A DNA stretch of 64,000 nt from Rheinheimera sp. MM224 (GTDB lineage Bacteria > Pseudomonadota > Gammaproteobacteria > Enterobacterales > Alteromonadaceae): assembly GCF_947090785.1 (NCBI RefSeq), contig NZ_OX352320.1, positions 4,019,001 through 4,083,000 on the forward strand, read 5' to 3'. Numbering within the stretch: position 1 is the first letter of the stretch; the number at the start of each line of letters is the position of its first letter. Shown piece after piece: positions 33,361-43,601 of this stretch. The notes under the pieces were generated by a model. That model was not told the origin of the DNA. It ran no database searches and worked only from the letters and a program-made list of their open reading frames with translations. The translations under genes and the position numbers were made by a program.

Positions 33361-34702
33361 ATATCAACCGCTTTACCACTAAATCCGCACCTATACGACG
33401 CAACTGGCTTAATAGCTTTTGCACCACTTCCGGATAATCCCGTACAGTTTCAATTTCTGAATAATGCACAACTTCGCTGGCGTGGGCTGTGATCACTTGT
33501 TTTTCTTGTTCCAGCAAGGCTTTTAGCTGCTGCAGATCATCTTCCACATAGATACCGTTTTCAAAATCCAAAGCAAAAGCCCGTGGATTCAGATTGTGGC
33601 CGGTAAACAGATGCTTCACACCATCCACACTTAAGCCTTTGAGATGATAACTGTTGTCTTGGTGTTTCCACAGTTTGACGTGCAGCAAACCTGAATCGAT
33701 AAATTTTTGATTGGCACGAACAAATTTACGCAAAATGGTTTCATAGAAATACGGCAAACCGCCAATTTTGCTAAAACGCTGACCTGGTGGAATATAAAAA
33801 TCGTTGGCTGTTTTATCGCCCACTACTATGGTCACTGTGACACCACGTTTTAAACATTTACGTAGCGCTCTGGCTAAAGCCACAGGCGGGTTAAAATAAG
33901 GCGTATAAATCAGGACATCCTGTTGTGCGACCGAAAGCAGAGCCAGCACTGTACTGTTTAGCTCGTTATTACGACGCCCTAATCCCATCAGCAACGAAGC
34001 CCGTAAAGCCGAGTCAGTTTTATCAGAATACTGATAACGGGTGGCTTTGGCATGTTTTAACCATAAGCGCGACTGACGTTTTACCGCCTGACTGACGTAG
34101 TCTTCGTCATCCAACAGTTCTGGCGTTTGTTCTTCATCGCCAAATAACTGCTGATGCGCCTGCACTATGGCGTCTGTCATCACCTGATTTTGCAGCACTA
34201 AATAACGGTCGGCACGGTAACGATTTTCTTCCGCCAGATAGACATTATTCAGTGAAGCACCGCTGTACAGCAGGGTTTGATCAAACACAAAACCTTTTAA
34301 ATGCAGAACCCCAAACAACTCACGCTTTTTCACCGGCACGCCAATGATCTGAATAGGCAAGTCGTAGTCTTTGGCAATCTCACGATAAAAGTCGTTGTTG
34401 GTGCGGGCACCTTCCTGACCTATCAGGCCACGACGGGCACGGTGGTAATCGACATACACAGTCACCTGCAAATCAGGTTTTTGTTGTTTGGCTGCAAATA
34501 AAGCCCGCAGAATTTGCTCACCAGCTTCATCAGCCTGCAGATACAAAGCTGTGATCACAATACGATGTTGAGCGCGCTGGATCAGATCCAGCACTGTGCT
34601 TTTGTAATCAGCAGCTGACCACAACACAGAAACGGTTTCAGCCACCAGATCTGTTTTTGGCAATTTGGCCAGACGACGTCTGTTTAACAAAGTTTGTAAC
34701 AT
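33359..34702 (-). CDS. pssA: CDP-diacylglycerol-serine O-phosphatidyltransferase, PLD type
   Basis: This 447-residue enzyme (E. coli PssA is about 451) makes phosphatidylserine from CDP-diacylglycerol and L-serine, the committed step to phosphatidylethanolamine. It is a phospholipase-D superfamily member with two HKD-like motifs: LHLKGFVFD in the first half and YHLKGLSVDGVKHLFTGHNLNP in the second. Other PssA traits are YVDYHRARRGLIG, YRADRYLVL and NPRAFALDFENGI. There is no signal peptide; such enzymes are cytosolic and bind ribosomes or membrane. It is monocistronic by appearance, flanked by hairpins on both sides. Confidence 0.9.
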   Translation of the reverse strand: MLQTLLNRRRLAKLPKTDLVAETVSVLWSAADYKSTVLDLIQRAQHRIVITALYLQADEAGEQILRALFAAKQQKPDLQVTVYVDYHRARRGLIGQEGARTNNDFYREIAKDYDLPIQIIGVPVKKRELFGVLHLKGFVFDQTLLYSGASLNNVYLAEENRYRADRYLVLQNQVMTDAIVQAHQQLFGDEEQTPELLDDEDYVSQAVKRQSRLWLKHAKATRYQYSDKTDSALRASLLMGLGRRNNELNSTVLALLSVAQQDVLIYTPYFNPPVALARALRKCLKRGVTVTIVVGDKTANDFYIPPGQRFSKIGGLPYFYETILRKFVRANQKFIDSGLLHVKLWKHQDNSYHLKGLSVDGVKHLFTGHNLNPRAFALDFENGIYVEDDLQQLKALLEQEKQVITAHASEVVHYSEIETVRDYPEVVQKLLSQLRRIGADLVVKRLI

Positions 34703-34723
34703 AGCAGGCGAAATTCTCAGTCT

Positions 34724-34768
34724 GGGCTCAGAGTTACAGGTTCATTACAAACCACAAACTCTGACCCC
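34724..34768 (-). terminator. GTCAGA-family inverted repeat downstream of tldD
   Basis: GGGCTCAGAGTT (34724-34735) faces AACTCTGACCCC (34757-34768) with a single mismatch and a 21-base loop, about 70 bases past the tldD stop. A smaller hairpin closer to the stop (TGCCGT 34792-34797, ACGGCA 34801-34806) may assist. No strong T-run follows. Confidence 0.5.
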
Positions 34769-34838
34769 TTGATCTATAATGGGCTGGATCTTGCCGTAAA
34801 ACGGCACAAAGTCCTAGTGTTTTTCGTCTGAAAAGCAG

Positions 34839-36278
34839 TTAAGCGGTACCACCAACAGTCATGGCATCCAGTTTTAAAGTAGGTTGACCTACACCTACAG
34901 GCAGGCTTTGACCTTGTTTACCACAAACCCCAACACCAGCATCCAATGCTAAGTCGTTACCAACCATAGACACCTGCTGCATCGCCTCAGGGCCATTGCC
35001 AATCAGGGTTGCGCCTTTAATAGGTGTGGTGATTTTACCATCTTCGATCAGATAAGCTTCTGAGGCTGAAAACACAAATTTGCCTGACGTGATATCGACC
35101 TGGCCACCACCAAAATTCGGTGCATAAATACCTTTTTTCACGCTGCCGATAATTTCTTGTGGATCATATTCACCTGCCAACATATAGGTATTGGTCATAC
35201 GAGGCATAGGCAAATGAGCAAAAGACTCACGACGACCATTGCCTGTTGGCGCCACGTTCATCAGCATGGCGTTGTGTTTATCCTGAATATAACCTTTCAG
35301 AATACCGTTTTCGATCAGCACGTTGTATTGACTGGCTGTGCCTTCGTCGTCGATATTCAGTGAACCACGGCGATGGGCTAACGTGCCGTCATCAACAATA
35401 GTGCAGTGTTTGGATGCAACTTGTTCGCCAACCCGACCAGCGAAAGTGGATGAACCTTTGCGGTTAAAGTCACCTTCCAGACCATGACCTACAGCTTCGT
35501 GCAATAACACGCCTGGCCAGCCAGAACCTAATACCACAGGCATAGTGCCAGCTGGCGCGTCTACTGCTGTTAAATTCACCTGAGCCATACGTACAGCTTC
35601 ACGGGCATAACCCTGCCAGCGTGGAGAGCCATTTACGTCTTCAAGGAAATACTGATAGTTGGTACGGGCACCACCACCGCTACCGCCACGTTCACGGCGA
35701 CCATTGTGTTGCAGCAGTACCGAACAGTTTAACCGCACTAAAGGACGAATATCTGTGGCAAAAGTACCGTCGGATGCTGCAACCAGCACCTCTTCATAAA
35801 CACCGGATAAGCTGACAGCCACTTGTTCAGCGCGGCTGTCGAGGCTACGGATATAGACTTCCATCTGCTTGAGCAGCTCGACCTTGGCGGTATTGTCTAA
35901 ACTTTGCAGTGGCTCACAAGGCAAATAAATTTGTGGTTGAGTTTGCTGCTTAAATACCTGCACTGAACCTTGTTTGCCAGCACCAGCTATACCACGGGCC
36001 GCTTCTGCAGCCTGTTTTAAAGCCGCTGCAGAAATAGAATCGGCATAAGCGAAACCGGTTTTTTCACCGCTGATCGCCCGCACACCAACACCACGTTCAA
36101 TATTAAAAGAGCCGTCTTTCACTAAACCATCTTCTAAACCCCAGGATTCATGCACACTGGATTGAAAATAAAGGTCGGCGTAATCCAGCTTGTGCGCAAA
36201 CAAAAAGCCTAAGCTTTGTTGTAAATCACTGGCGCTTAAGTCACTGGCGCTTAACAGGTTGTGTTCGACGTTACTCAT
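34839..36278 (-). CDS. tldD: Metalloprotease TldD
   Basis: This 479-residue protein is the catalytic partner of PmbA/TldE. The zinc site [11 protein letters not shown] (HEXXXH) is intact. Family features include [18 protein letters not shown] near the N-terminus, [12 protein letters not shown] before the site's downstream strand, and [20 protein letters not shown]. The start overlaps the nitrilase stop by four bases (ATGA), so tldD is the last gene of the msh-independent mre-rng-yhdP-nit-tldD run. Confidence 0.94.
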   Translation of the reverse strand: MSNVEHNLLSASDLSASDLQQSLGFLFAHKLDYADLYFQSSVHESWGLEDGLVKDGSFNIERGVGVRAISGEKTGFAYADSISAAALKQAAEAARGIAGAGKQGSVQVFKQQTQPQIYLPCEPLQSLDNTAKVELLKQMEVYIRSLDSRAEQVAVSLSGVYEEVLVAASDGTFATDIRPLVRLNCSVLLQHNGRRERGGSGGGARTNYQYFLEDVNGSPRWQGYAREAVRMAQVNLTAVDAPAGTMPVVLGSGWPGVLLHEAVGHGLEGDFNRKGSSTFAGRVGEQVASKHCTIVDDGTLAHRRGSLNIDDEGTASQYNVLIENGILKGYIQDKHNAMLMNVAPTGNGRRESFAHLPMPRMTNTYMLAGEYDPQEIIGSVKKGIYAPNFGGGQVDITSGKFVFSASEAYLIEDGKITTPIKGATLIGNGPEAMQQVSMVGNDLALDAGVGVCGKQGQSLPVGVGQPTLKLDAMTVGGTA

Positions 36279-37114
36279 GCTTTGAACTCACTTTGAAATC
36301 TGTTGTGGTGCCTTACCGGCATTTTCTCTGCCAGCTGCTGGCAAAGATCTAAATCTGTTTCGACACTCAGCACCATTTCGCTGCTGCCATCGGCTTCGGC
36401 CAGAATACGGCCCCATGGGTCGATAATTAAACTATGGCCATAGGTCTGACGACCATTACTATGAGTGCCCACCTGAGCTGGTGCTACAACAAAACTCTGG
36501 GTTTCTATGGCACGGGCTCTTAATAAGGTATGCCAATGCGCCTCCCCTGTCACTGTCGTAAAAGCCGAAGGCACAGCCATCACATTCATACCCTGAGCTG
36601 CTAAAGCCTGAGCTAATCCGGGAAACCGCATATCGTAACAAATCAGCATACCCAGCTTTAACTGCTGCGCCTGAACCAGAGTTAACTTCTCACCCGGCAT
36701 AGTAGTGGCTGATTCCAAATACTGCTTGCTACTGTCATTGACTAAAGCATCAAATAAATGAATTTTCTGATAATCAGCGACCAGTTCACCAGTTGGACTG
36801 TATAACAGACTACTGGCAGCAAAACGTGTTGGATCAGAAGTTTGGGTTGGCAAAGTGCCGACCAATAAATACAGCTGATGTTTTTTTGCTAAAGCCGCAT
36901 AAGCCTTTTGTAACGGGCCAAAGCCTAAAGCTTCCGCCAGTTGCAGGTTTAAACCTTCAGGGCCTGCAAATACCGCCACTCCTTCAGGCAATACCGCCAG
37001 ATGTTGTTCTGTTTTGGGCAACTGGGCCAGCAAAGTATCCACTTTGGCCAGATTCACTAAAGGATCAGGGCCACTGGTCAGTTGTACTGCAGATAAACGC
37101 CAGAGGTTAGCCAT
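36275..37114 (-). CDS. Nitrilase-family amidohydrolase (Nit/omega-amidase type)
   Basis: This 279-residue cytoplasmic enzyme has the carbon-nitrogen hydrolase triad: Glu in VLPEGVAVF (near 43), Lys in DYQKIHLFD (near 117) and Cys in [13 protein letters not shown] (near 155). The RFPGLAQAL context and a position between yhdP and tldD match the Nit1/YbeM-like group. Many of that group hydrolyse deaminated glutathione or alpha-ketoglutaramate in metabolite repair. The exact substrate cannot be fixed by reading. It overlaps yhdP by 8 bases and tldD by 4, which implies tight coupling. Confidence 0.88.
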   Translation of the reverse strand: MANLWRLSAVQLTSGPDPLVNLAKVDTLLAQLPKTEQHLAVLPEGVAVFAGPEGLNLQLAEALGFGPLQKAYAALAKKHQLYLLVGTLPTQTSDPTRFAASSLLYSPTGELVADYQKIHLFDALVNDSSKQYLESATTMPGEKLTLVQAQQLKLGMLICYDMRFPGLAQALAAQGMNVMAVPSAFTTVTGEAHWHTLLRARAIETQSFVVAPAQVGTHSNGRQTYGHSLIIDPWGRILAEADGSSEMVLSVETDLDLCQQLAEKMPVRHHNRFQSEFKA

Positions 37115-40100
37115 TGGCTTTGTCCTTGGTTTTGCTGTTTGCTGCAGGTTTGGCAGGCTGTTGCTGCGACTCTTGCTCCTGCTGCAAACGTAAGCGTTTT
37201 TCCTGTTCGGCTTTTAACAAATCAGAACGTGGAATTTCAACTTCCGTAGTATGACGCGCCACTTCCACAACTTCAGGCTGATCAAAATTACCCGTGACGA
37301 CAAAATTCACTTTGGACACCACTTCAGCCGATTCGACCAGTTCATCAAGAGCCAAAGCAGCTAAACCAGTAGCAGGGTTAAACTGCAACAAAGCCACTAA
37401 AACAGGCAGGCTCGAGGTAATTTTGGGTAAAAAGGCCATCTGATAATCTAGCTGCCGGGTGACTAAGTCAGCATAGCCCTGAATTTCGATTTTACCGGCC
37501 GCGCCATCTACCATCGTATTATTGGTATGCACCACGCCTTTATCCAGTTGCAAATCACCTTTCATTTCAGTGTAGAAAAAGCCTTTGGAGAAAATATCCC
37601 TGAAATCCAGCTTCAGCTTACGTACTAAAGATCCCAGACTAAACAAAGACAATAAGCGCGCACCTTTGTCGCTGACTTCAGACAAAGAACCTTCACCCAA
37701 CTGCCAGTTTAGTTTGCCGCCTAAAGTAGCGTAATTAAATTGAGTTGGCCCACCAGCCCAGCTGATACTGTCGATCTGTACTTCAGCAGTACTGCCCGCT
37801 ATGGCTGAACTTAAATGGTAGTCTTTCATCAACTGACCAAAATCAGGGCTGGTTAATTTAGCAGATAAGGTAGTGACACCAGCTTCTGCATCTTTTTGCC
37901 AATCACCTTTGATACTCAGTTGGTGTGTTTTGTAACGTGATTCAAAGCTCTGAATAGTTAAGCTCTCGCCATCGGATTCTGTTTGCATGGTCAGTTGGCC
38001 CAAATCAAAAGGCCCAAACACACAACTTTTACAATCCAGTTTTATTGGCGGTAAATCGGCTAACCATGGCATAGGTTCGGGTTTTACGACATCGGCCAGG
38101 GCTTTGGCAATTTGTTGCTCTTTAGTCAGTTTAGCGATGGACTCTGCAGCGGCCAGGGCTTCTGCCTCAGCTTGCACCGGGTCGTAAGGGAATAACTTTA
38201 AAAACTCCAGATTAGCTTCAATACCCTGCGCCATAAAATCTTTTGCTAACTTTAACTGGCCTTTAGTTTGGGTAGAATTGATAGTTGCTACCCAGGAATC
38301 CGCTTCTGGCTTTAACTGCAGTTGTACCTGTTCAAACAGGATATCGTCCGTCACAGTCAGCGTATTCACTTTAGCATTGACTGAGGTTAAAGCGGGTAAC
38401 AATCCGGCCTCATCAGACTGCTGACTCACTTGCTGGCGAATTAACTCAAACCAGGGCATAAAGTCGGTTTTATCTAAATTTGCACTGATGGTAAAGCCAT
38501 CAGCAAAACCAGCATTTTCTTTGGCGCCTAAACTTAAATGAGCGCGACCTATCTGACCTTGAGCATGCACATAGCTGGCGTCAAAAAATACTAAATCCTG
38601 ATAGGTCAGAGCTATGACTGAATTGTCCTGACTGCCGCTGGATGACCAGAACACTGTTCCGGCCTGACCTGGTTTTTTCGCTAAAGGCGTGGGCAACAGC
38701 AATTCGGTGTCGGTTAAATCCAGTGCTAAATCAGCCTGATAGGTATAGCCCTCTCCTGCTAACAATAAGTCCAGTTTAAACTGCCAACTCAGAGGACCAG
38801 TAGCAAAGTGTTCCAGCTGCGGCGCTAAGCTCAATAACAATTCATGACTGTTCTGTAAGCCCTGGCTTAACAAGGACACTTTGTAATTGTCCTGTTGCTG
38901 TTCGCCACGAAAGCCAAACTGCACTGGAATATTGCTGATAAAAAGCTGTAAATCATCAGCCGTCAGTATGTCGTTGTGAAACTCAAGACGGCCAGTCAGA
39001 TTCTCGCCCACTAAAGCCGGAGCAGACAAAGCCAGACCATTACGCTCAAAGTCGATGGCACCTTTGATATCCACAGTCGGCTCATTCAGACCTATAGTCA
39101 GACGCACATCGCCTTTGACAGGCCCTGTCACACCTAAATAAGCCAGAGTTTCACCGACAGAATCGTGCAAAGGTGAAGCCTGCATCAGGGTAGTGACTTG
39201 TTCAGCCAGCAATTGTTGTTTGATATCAATAATTAAATTATCGGCGTTATATAAGTCAGGAATGCCGACTTGCACTCCCTGATCCACAGGAGCATCAACC
39301 AGATAACCTGATTTACTGCTGATCAGCATGGCGGCATTTTCAAAAAATAACTCTGCGGATAACTCCGTTAAACTGGGCCAGTTTTCATCAAATAAAAACT
39401 CGGCATTAGTCACATCGGCCAGCGCCTGAAATACACCGTCTTTTCCGGCATAAGGGTAAGCAGAAAAATCGCCTGACCACAGTACTTTGCCTGAACTGAC
39501 ATCACCAGACAGCAGCGCAGGTTTAAGGTAGTTAATCACAGATTCCGGCATGTAGAATTTCGGGAAAAACTGCTCTGCATTTTGTACTGGCACACCATGC
39601 AGTTCTGCGACTAAATCCATATTGGGTGTGTCGTCGAGATTCACTACTAATTCGGCTTCGAGGCTAAAAGCATCCTGCCATAAACTTAAATAAGGCACTA
39701 AGATTTGCCAGTTGCCAGCACGTTTACGCCAGGCCAGTTCCAGCTCTGCGCCTTTGTAAGTCCAGTCTTTACTAAAAGCCTGGCCCCATTGCAGCGCACC
39801 ATCTTCTGCTTTTAATCCGACCCAGCCAAAACTCGGTGAAGCAACAAAAGAGCCATGAAAGCCTTGAACTCCTGGCACATCAGCCACTGGAGCTGAGGAG
39901 AATTCATTAAACTGACCAGATAAGTACCATTGATCATCTTCCGTGACTAAATCCAGTCGCTCTACTTTGCCATCCAGTTGGTAAGACAGCAGTGATTGCA
40001 ACTGCTCTGAACCGTCGGAAAATAGCTCCAGCAAAGGCCGGGCTACAGCTAGTTGCAGATTTTGTAATGACGCCTGATAACCCAGTTCATTCTGATTAAG

Positions 40101-41081
40101 CTGCAGTTGTAAACCTGGCCAACTTTGGCTGCTGTTGCTCAGCGTCATAGGGCTGGAACTTAAACTCCAGCCTTTGGCCATAGGCACCCAACGCAGGTAA
40201 CCATCAGACAGCGCCACTTTGTTCCAGACGCCATCTTTCAGCCAGCCGACGTTATTGTCGGACAATGCCACGTCAATTTGTTGCAACTTACCGGCTTTAA
40301 TATCACCCCAGGCCGCAAAGTTGAGTTTGGCGCTATTGAGCTTACGGGTTTGTGGTAATAACTGCTGGAACCAGGGCAACAAATCCAGTTGCTGACTGGC
40401 CAGATACAACTGGCCCTGAGCTTTGGATGGCTCACCGGTTAAATCGATAATAAAAGATAAGGTATTGGCCGTCACATCAGCCACGGACAGCTCGCCCCAG
40501 CCCTGATGGCGTTCACCATCGTTTTGCCAGTTCAGCGCTTTGATTTCAAGCCGGATATCTTCGTCTTGTGCATTGTTAAACACCAGTTGGCTGTCGAGTA
40601 CAGAAAAATGCTGCAGCTGCTTAAAAAACAGATCCTGCAAGGCATCAAATAACTGCTGATTATCCGAAGGCGTTGCCACCCCAGTGCCTAACCAACGCTG
40701 AGCATCCACTCTGTAGGTTAAGCCTGTCAGCTCAAAGTGAGCAGCACTGAGTTTCATGGAGCGCAGTGATCGCCAGAAATCCAGCCGGATCCCGGTTTCC
40801 TTTACAGTCAGCTGTGGCTGATAGTTACTGTCCAATACTTCAAGTTGCTGCAAAACCAAAGCAGGTCCTGTGCCTTGCCAGCCAGCCGACAAAGCGCCGA
40901 TACGTACTTCGGTGCCGTATTCAGTTTTGATCCAGTGTTCAATATCGGTTTTATAACCGGGGGCGTAAGGCAGACCAAAACGTAAAGCTGAGACTAAGGT
41001 GGCCATCAACACTACGAAGATAGCAAAGCAGATCCAGACTTTGTGTAAGCAATAAAACCAGGCCTGTTTGACAGTCCGCAC
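37107..41081 (-). CDS. yhdP: AsmA-like envelope protein YhdP
   Basis: This 1324-residue protein is anchored by an N-terminal transmembrane helix (about 13-31, ICFAIFVVLMATLVSALRFG). The remainder is a long repetitive beta-groove of the AsmA/YhdP family, spanning the periplasm and moving phospholipids to the outer membrane. E. coli YhdP is about 1266 residues, so the length fits. The C-terminus is a charged, Gln-rich tail (RLRLQQEQESQQQ) ending in KTKDKANG. Translation starts at GTG, whose G overlaps the rng stop (TAGTG). It lies between rng and the nitrilase, the usual order in gammaproteobacteria. Confidence 0.9.
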   Translation of the reverse strand: MRTVKQAWFYCLHKVWICFAIFVVLMATLVSALRFGLPYAPGYKTDIEHWIKTEYGTEVRIGALSAGWQGTGPALVLQQLEVLDSNYQPQLTVKETGIRLDFWRSLRSMKLSAAHFELTGLTYRVDAQRWLGTGVATPSDNQQLFDALQDLFFKQLQHFSVLDSQLVFNNAQDEDIRLEIKALNWQNDGERHQGWGELSVADVTANTLSFIIDLTGEPSKAQGQLYLASQQLDLLPWFQQLLPQTRKLNSAKLNFAAWGDIKAGKLQQIDVALSDNNVGWLKDGVWNKVALSDGYLRWVPMAKGWSLSSSPMTLSNSSQSWPGLQLQLNQNELGYQASLQNLQLAVARPLLELFSDGSEQLQSLLSYQLDGKVERLDLVTEDDQWYLSGQFNEFSSAPVADVPGVQGFHGSFVASPSFGWVGLKAEDGALQWGQAFSKDWTYKGAELELAWRKRAGNWQILVPYLSLWQDAFSLEAELVVNLDDTPNMDLVAELHGVPVQNAEQFFPKFYMPESVINYLKPALLSGDVSSGKVLWSGDFSAYPYAGKDGVFQALADVTNAEFLFDENWPSLTELSAELFFENAAMLISSKSGYLVDAPVDQGVQVGIPDLYNADNLIIDIKQQLLAEQVTTLMQASPLHDSVGETLAYLGVTGPVKGDVRLTIGLNEPTVDIKGAIDFERNGLALSAPALVGENLTGRLEFHNDILTADDLQLFISNIPVQFGFRGEQQQDNYKVSLLSQGLQNSHELLLSLAPQLEHFATGPLSWQFKLDLLLAGEGYTYQADLALDLTDTELLLPTPLAKKPGQAGTVFWSSSGSQDNSVIALTYQDLVFFDASYVHAQGQIGRAHLSLGAKENAGFADGFTISANLDKTDFMPWFELIRQQVSQQSDEAGLLPALTSVNAKVNTLTVTDDILFEQVQLQLKPEADSWVATINSTQTKGQLKLAKDFMAQGIEANLEFLKLFPYDPVQAEAEALAAAESIAKLTKEQQIAKALADVVKPEPMPWLADLPPIKLDCKSCVFGPFDLGQLTMQTESDGESLTIQSFESRYKTHQLSIKGDWQKDAEAGVTTLSAKLTSPDFGQLMKDYHLSSAIAGSTAEVQIDSISWAGGPTQFNYATLGGKLNWQLGEGSLSEVSDKGARLLSLFSLGSLVRKLKLDFRDIFSKGFFYTEMKGDLQLDKGVVHTNNTMVDGAAGKIEIQGYADLVTRQLDYQMAFLPKITSSLPVLVALLQFNPATGLAALALDELVESAEVVSKVNFVVTGNFDQPEVVEVARHTTEVEIPRSDLLKAEQEKRLRLQQEQESQQQPAKPAANSKTKDKANG

Positions 41082-42550
41082 TACATCATCACCACATCGA
41101 ATTGTTCCTGACCGTATTGAGGTTCGATCACGACACTGATTTGTTTACCAATAAACACTTCGAGCTCAGCCATGCTATGAAATTCATCATTAATTAACGC
41201 ATCTTTTACCGCAGGTGAAGCATAAACCACAAATTTATCTGCGACATAAGCCCGGTTTACCCGCACTATTTCGCGCAATATTTCAAAACAGACAGTTTCA
41301 ACAGTTTTTAAACTGCCACGACCAGCACAAATTGGACATTCACCACAAAGCACATGTTCCAGACTTTCGCGGGTGCGTTTGCGGGTCATTTCCACCAAAC
41401 CCAGCGCAGAGAAACCATGGATATTGGTTTTGGTTTTATCCCGGCCCAATGCCACTTCTAAACTGTGCAACACGCGTTTTTGGTGCTCTTCGCTTTGCAT
41501 ATCGATAAAGTCGATAATAATAATGCCGCCGAGATTCCGTAACCGTAACTGACGGGCTATAGCTTGAGTGGCTTCAGTATTGGTGTTAAAAATGGTTTCT
41601 TCTAAGTTACGATGCCCAACAAAAGCACCGGTATTGACGTCTATAGTGGTCATGGCCTCGGTTTGATCAATCATCAGATAACCGCCACTTTTCAGCATGA
41701 CCCGACGCTCCAGCGCACGCTGAATTTCATTTTCCACATCAAATAAATCAAACACAGGCCGCTCGCCCGGATAATACTCCAGCCGCGCAGTCATCTCTGG
41801 TACAAATTCTTCTGTGAAAGCATGCAACTGCTGATAAGTCAGCTTGCTGTCGATGCGCACCCGCTCTAAATCAGAGCCGACAAAATCACGCAGAATACGG
41901 TACGCCAGCGTTAACTCTTCATACAACATGGTTTCTTTGCGGGCGTTTTTTTTGCGCTTAAGCACTTTGGCCCAGAGCTTTTGTAAAAACTTACCGTCGT
42001 GCAGCAGTTCATCTTCACCAGCGCCTTCGGCTGCGGTACGAACTATGTAGCCACCGGTTTCATCCAGACAAGTACTGACAATATCTTTTAAACGCTGACG
42101 CTCAGCTTCACTTTCTATACGCTGCGATACACCCACATGAGCAGAACCCGGCATAAATACCAGATGACGGCTTGGTAAGGTGATATCTGTAGTTAAACGA
42201 GCACCTTTGGTACCTAAAGGATCTTTCACCACCTGCACCAATAAAAACTGACCTTCATGCACCAAAAGACGAATATCTTTGACCGGACCTGATTTGAGTT
42301 CAGCGTCCGCAATATTTAAACCTGCAGTGACAATATCGGAGGCATGTAAAAAGGCAGCTTTATCTAAACCAATATCAACAAAAGCGGCTTGCATACCAGG
42401 CAAAACACGACTGATTTTGCCCATATAAATATTACCAACCAGACCATGTTTAGCCTGGCGCTCAATATGCACTTCCTGTAGCACACCGTTTTCAATCAAA
42501 GCCACACGGGTTTCACTTGGCGTGACGTTGATCAGTAATTCTGCGCTCAT
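41081..42550 (-). CDS. rng: Ribonuclease G
   Basis: This 489-residue endoribonuclease matures the 16S rRNA 5' end and decays some mRNAs. An S1 RNA-binding domain (about 35-125: GNIYMGKISRVLPGMQAAFVDIG) is followed by the RNase E/G catalytic core, with the metal-binding Asp pair in TTIDVNTG and IIIDFIDM. The zinc-link CGECPICAGRG lies near 405. It lacks the long C-terminal scaffold of RNase E, so it is RNase G. The start overlaps the maf stop (ATGA). Confidence 0.94.
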   Translation of the reverse strand: MSAELLINVTPSETRVALIENGVLQEVHIERQAKHGLVGNIYMGKISRVLPGMQAAFVDIGLDKAAFLHASDIVTAGLNIADAELKSGPVKDIRLLVHEGQFLLVQVVKDPLGTKGARLTTDITLPSRHLVFMPGSAHVGVSQRIESEAERQRLKDIVSTCLDETGGYIVRTAAEGAGEDELLHDGKFLQKLWAKVLKRKKNARKETMLYEELTLAYRILRDFVGSDLERVRIDSKLTYQQLHAFTEEFVPEMTARLEYYPGERPVFDLFDVENEIQRALERRVMLKSGGYLMIDQTEAMTTIDVNTGAFVGHRNLEETIFNTNTEATQAIARQLRLRNLGGIIIIDFIDMQSEEHQKRVLHSLEVALGRDKTKTNIHGFSALGLVEMTRKRTRESLEHVLCGECPICAGRGSLKTVETVCFEILREIVRVNRAYVADKFVVYASPAVKDALINDEFHSMAELEVFIGKQISVVIEPQYGQEQFDVVMM

Positions 42551-43110
42551 GGTGCATCCTTCAGTTTGAGCAGCAACTGTGCGGTTTCATATAAAGGCAA
42601 ACCTACCACAGCAAAGTAACTGCCATCTATGCGCTGGACAAACTGACCAGCCAGACCCTGAATACCGTAACCGCCAGCTTTATCAGCAGGTTCGCCTGTA
42701 TTCCAGTACCAAAAAATTTCCTGTTCTGACAAGTCTTTAAACCAGACTTGAGTCGCGACTGTCGTGCTGATAGTGCCTTGTGCCGTTGCAATAGCCACTG
42801 CTGTTTTCACCCAATGGCTACGACCTGATAATAACCTCATCATGCGCTGAAAATCAGCCAAATCCACAGGTTTACCTAAAACTAATTCATCCACCTGCAC
42901 TATGGTATCGGCGCCTAAGGTAGGAAGTGGAGTGTTTTGACTGGAAAAACCTGCCCGTGCTTTTTGTTGTGCTAAGCGCAGTACATACTGATCAGCGTTT
43001 TCGCCTGCAAGTTGAGTTTCATCAATAGTACCGCTGACCAGCACAAAATCCTGCTGCAACTGGCCTAATAATTCACGGCGACGGGGTGAAGCGGAGGCAA
43101 GGGCAATCAT
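42547..43110 (-). CDS. maf: Maf-like nucleoside-triphosphate pyrophosphatase (YhdE type)
   Basis: This 187-residue house-cleaning enzyme hydrolyses dTTP/UTP and modified nucleotides. Signature motifs are LASASPRRRELL at the N-terminus, GADTIVQVDELVLGKP in the middle and DKAGGYGIQGLAG toward the end. Its place between mreD and rng matches E. coli yhdE. The frame extends to a TTG at 43122 overlapping the mreD stop, but the ATG at 43110, directly before the conserved IALASASPRR, is preferred. Confidence 0.92.
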   Translation of the reverse strand: MIALASASPRRRELLGQLQQDFVLVSGTIDETQLAGENADQYVLRLAQQKARAGFSSQNTPLPTLGADTIVQVDELVLGKPVDLADFQRMMRLLSGRSHWVKTAVAIATAQGTISTTVATQVWFKDLSEQEIFWYWNTGEPADKAGGYGIQGLAGQFVQRIDGSYFAVVGLPLYETAQLLLKLKDAP

Positions 43111-43118
43111 AAAGACAC

Positions 43119-43601
43119 TCAATGAATTTTAAACTGGCGGCGGATACGGCGTAATAACCAAAAGATCCAAGGCCAGACCGCAGCTCCGGTCACCACAGGC
43201 CATAAATAGGCCATGGTAAAAACAACGCCTGTTAAGAAGTGGCTGAGCCAAAAAATGAAGTAATGATAAAAAGCTAAAAACAGAGCTATGACTAAGCTTT
43301 GCTGCAAAATAGAGAAATTCCGGATTTTTAGATGATGGGCCGAGCAGAAATAAATGATGATTGAATAGGCCAGCGCATTAACACCCAGCACAGTGCCGAC
43401 CAAAACATCCAGCAAAAAACCTACTACAAAGGCCGTGCCTATGCTGACCCGAAATGGCAAAGCCAAAGCCCAATAAAACAGCACCAGCAAAGGCCAGTCA
43501 GGCCGGAATAATTTCACCATGGCAGGCAAAGGTACAACGGCCAATACCAGGGAGAACATCAGGGATAAATACACCAGATATAAACGATGCGACTTTTCCA
43601 T
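43119..43601 (-). CDS. mreD: Rod shape-determining protein MreD
   Basis: This 160-residue polytopic inner-membrane protein with about five transmembrane helices fits MreD (E. coli 162). It helps organise the elongasome with MreB, MreC and RodA. Its ATG overlaps the mreC stop by one base (TGATG). The C-terminus is basic (RRIRRQFKIH). Confidence 0.93.
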   Translation of the reverse strand: MEKSHRLYLVYLSLMFSLVLAVVPLPAMVKLFRPDWPLLVLFYWALALPFRVSIGTAFVVGFLLDVLVGTVLGVNALAYSIIIYFCSAHHLKIRNFSILQQSLVIALFLAFYHYFIFWLSHFLTGVVFTMAYLWPVVTGAAVWPWIFWLLRRIRRQFKIH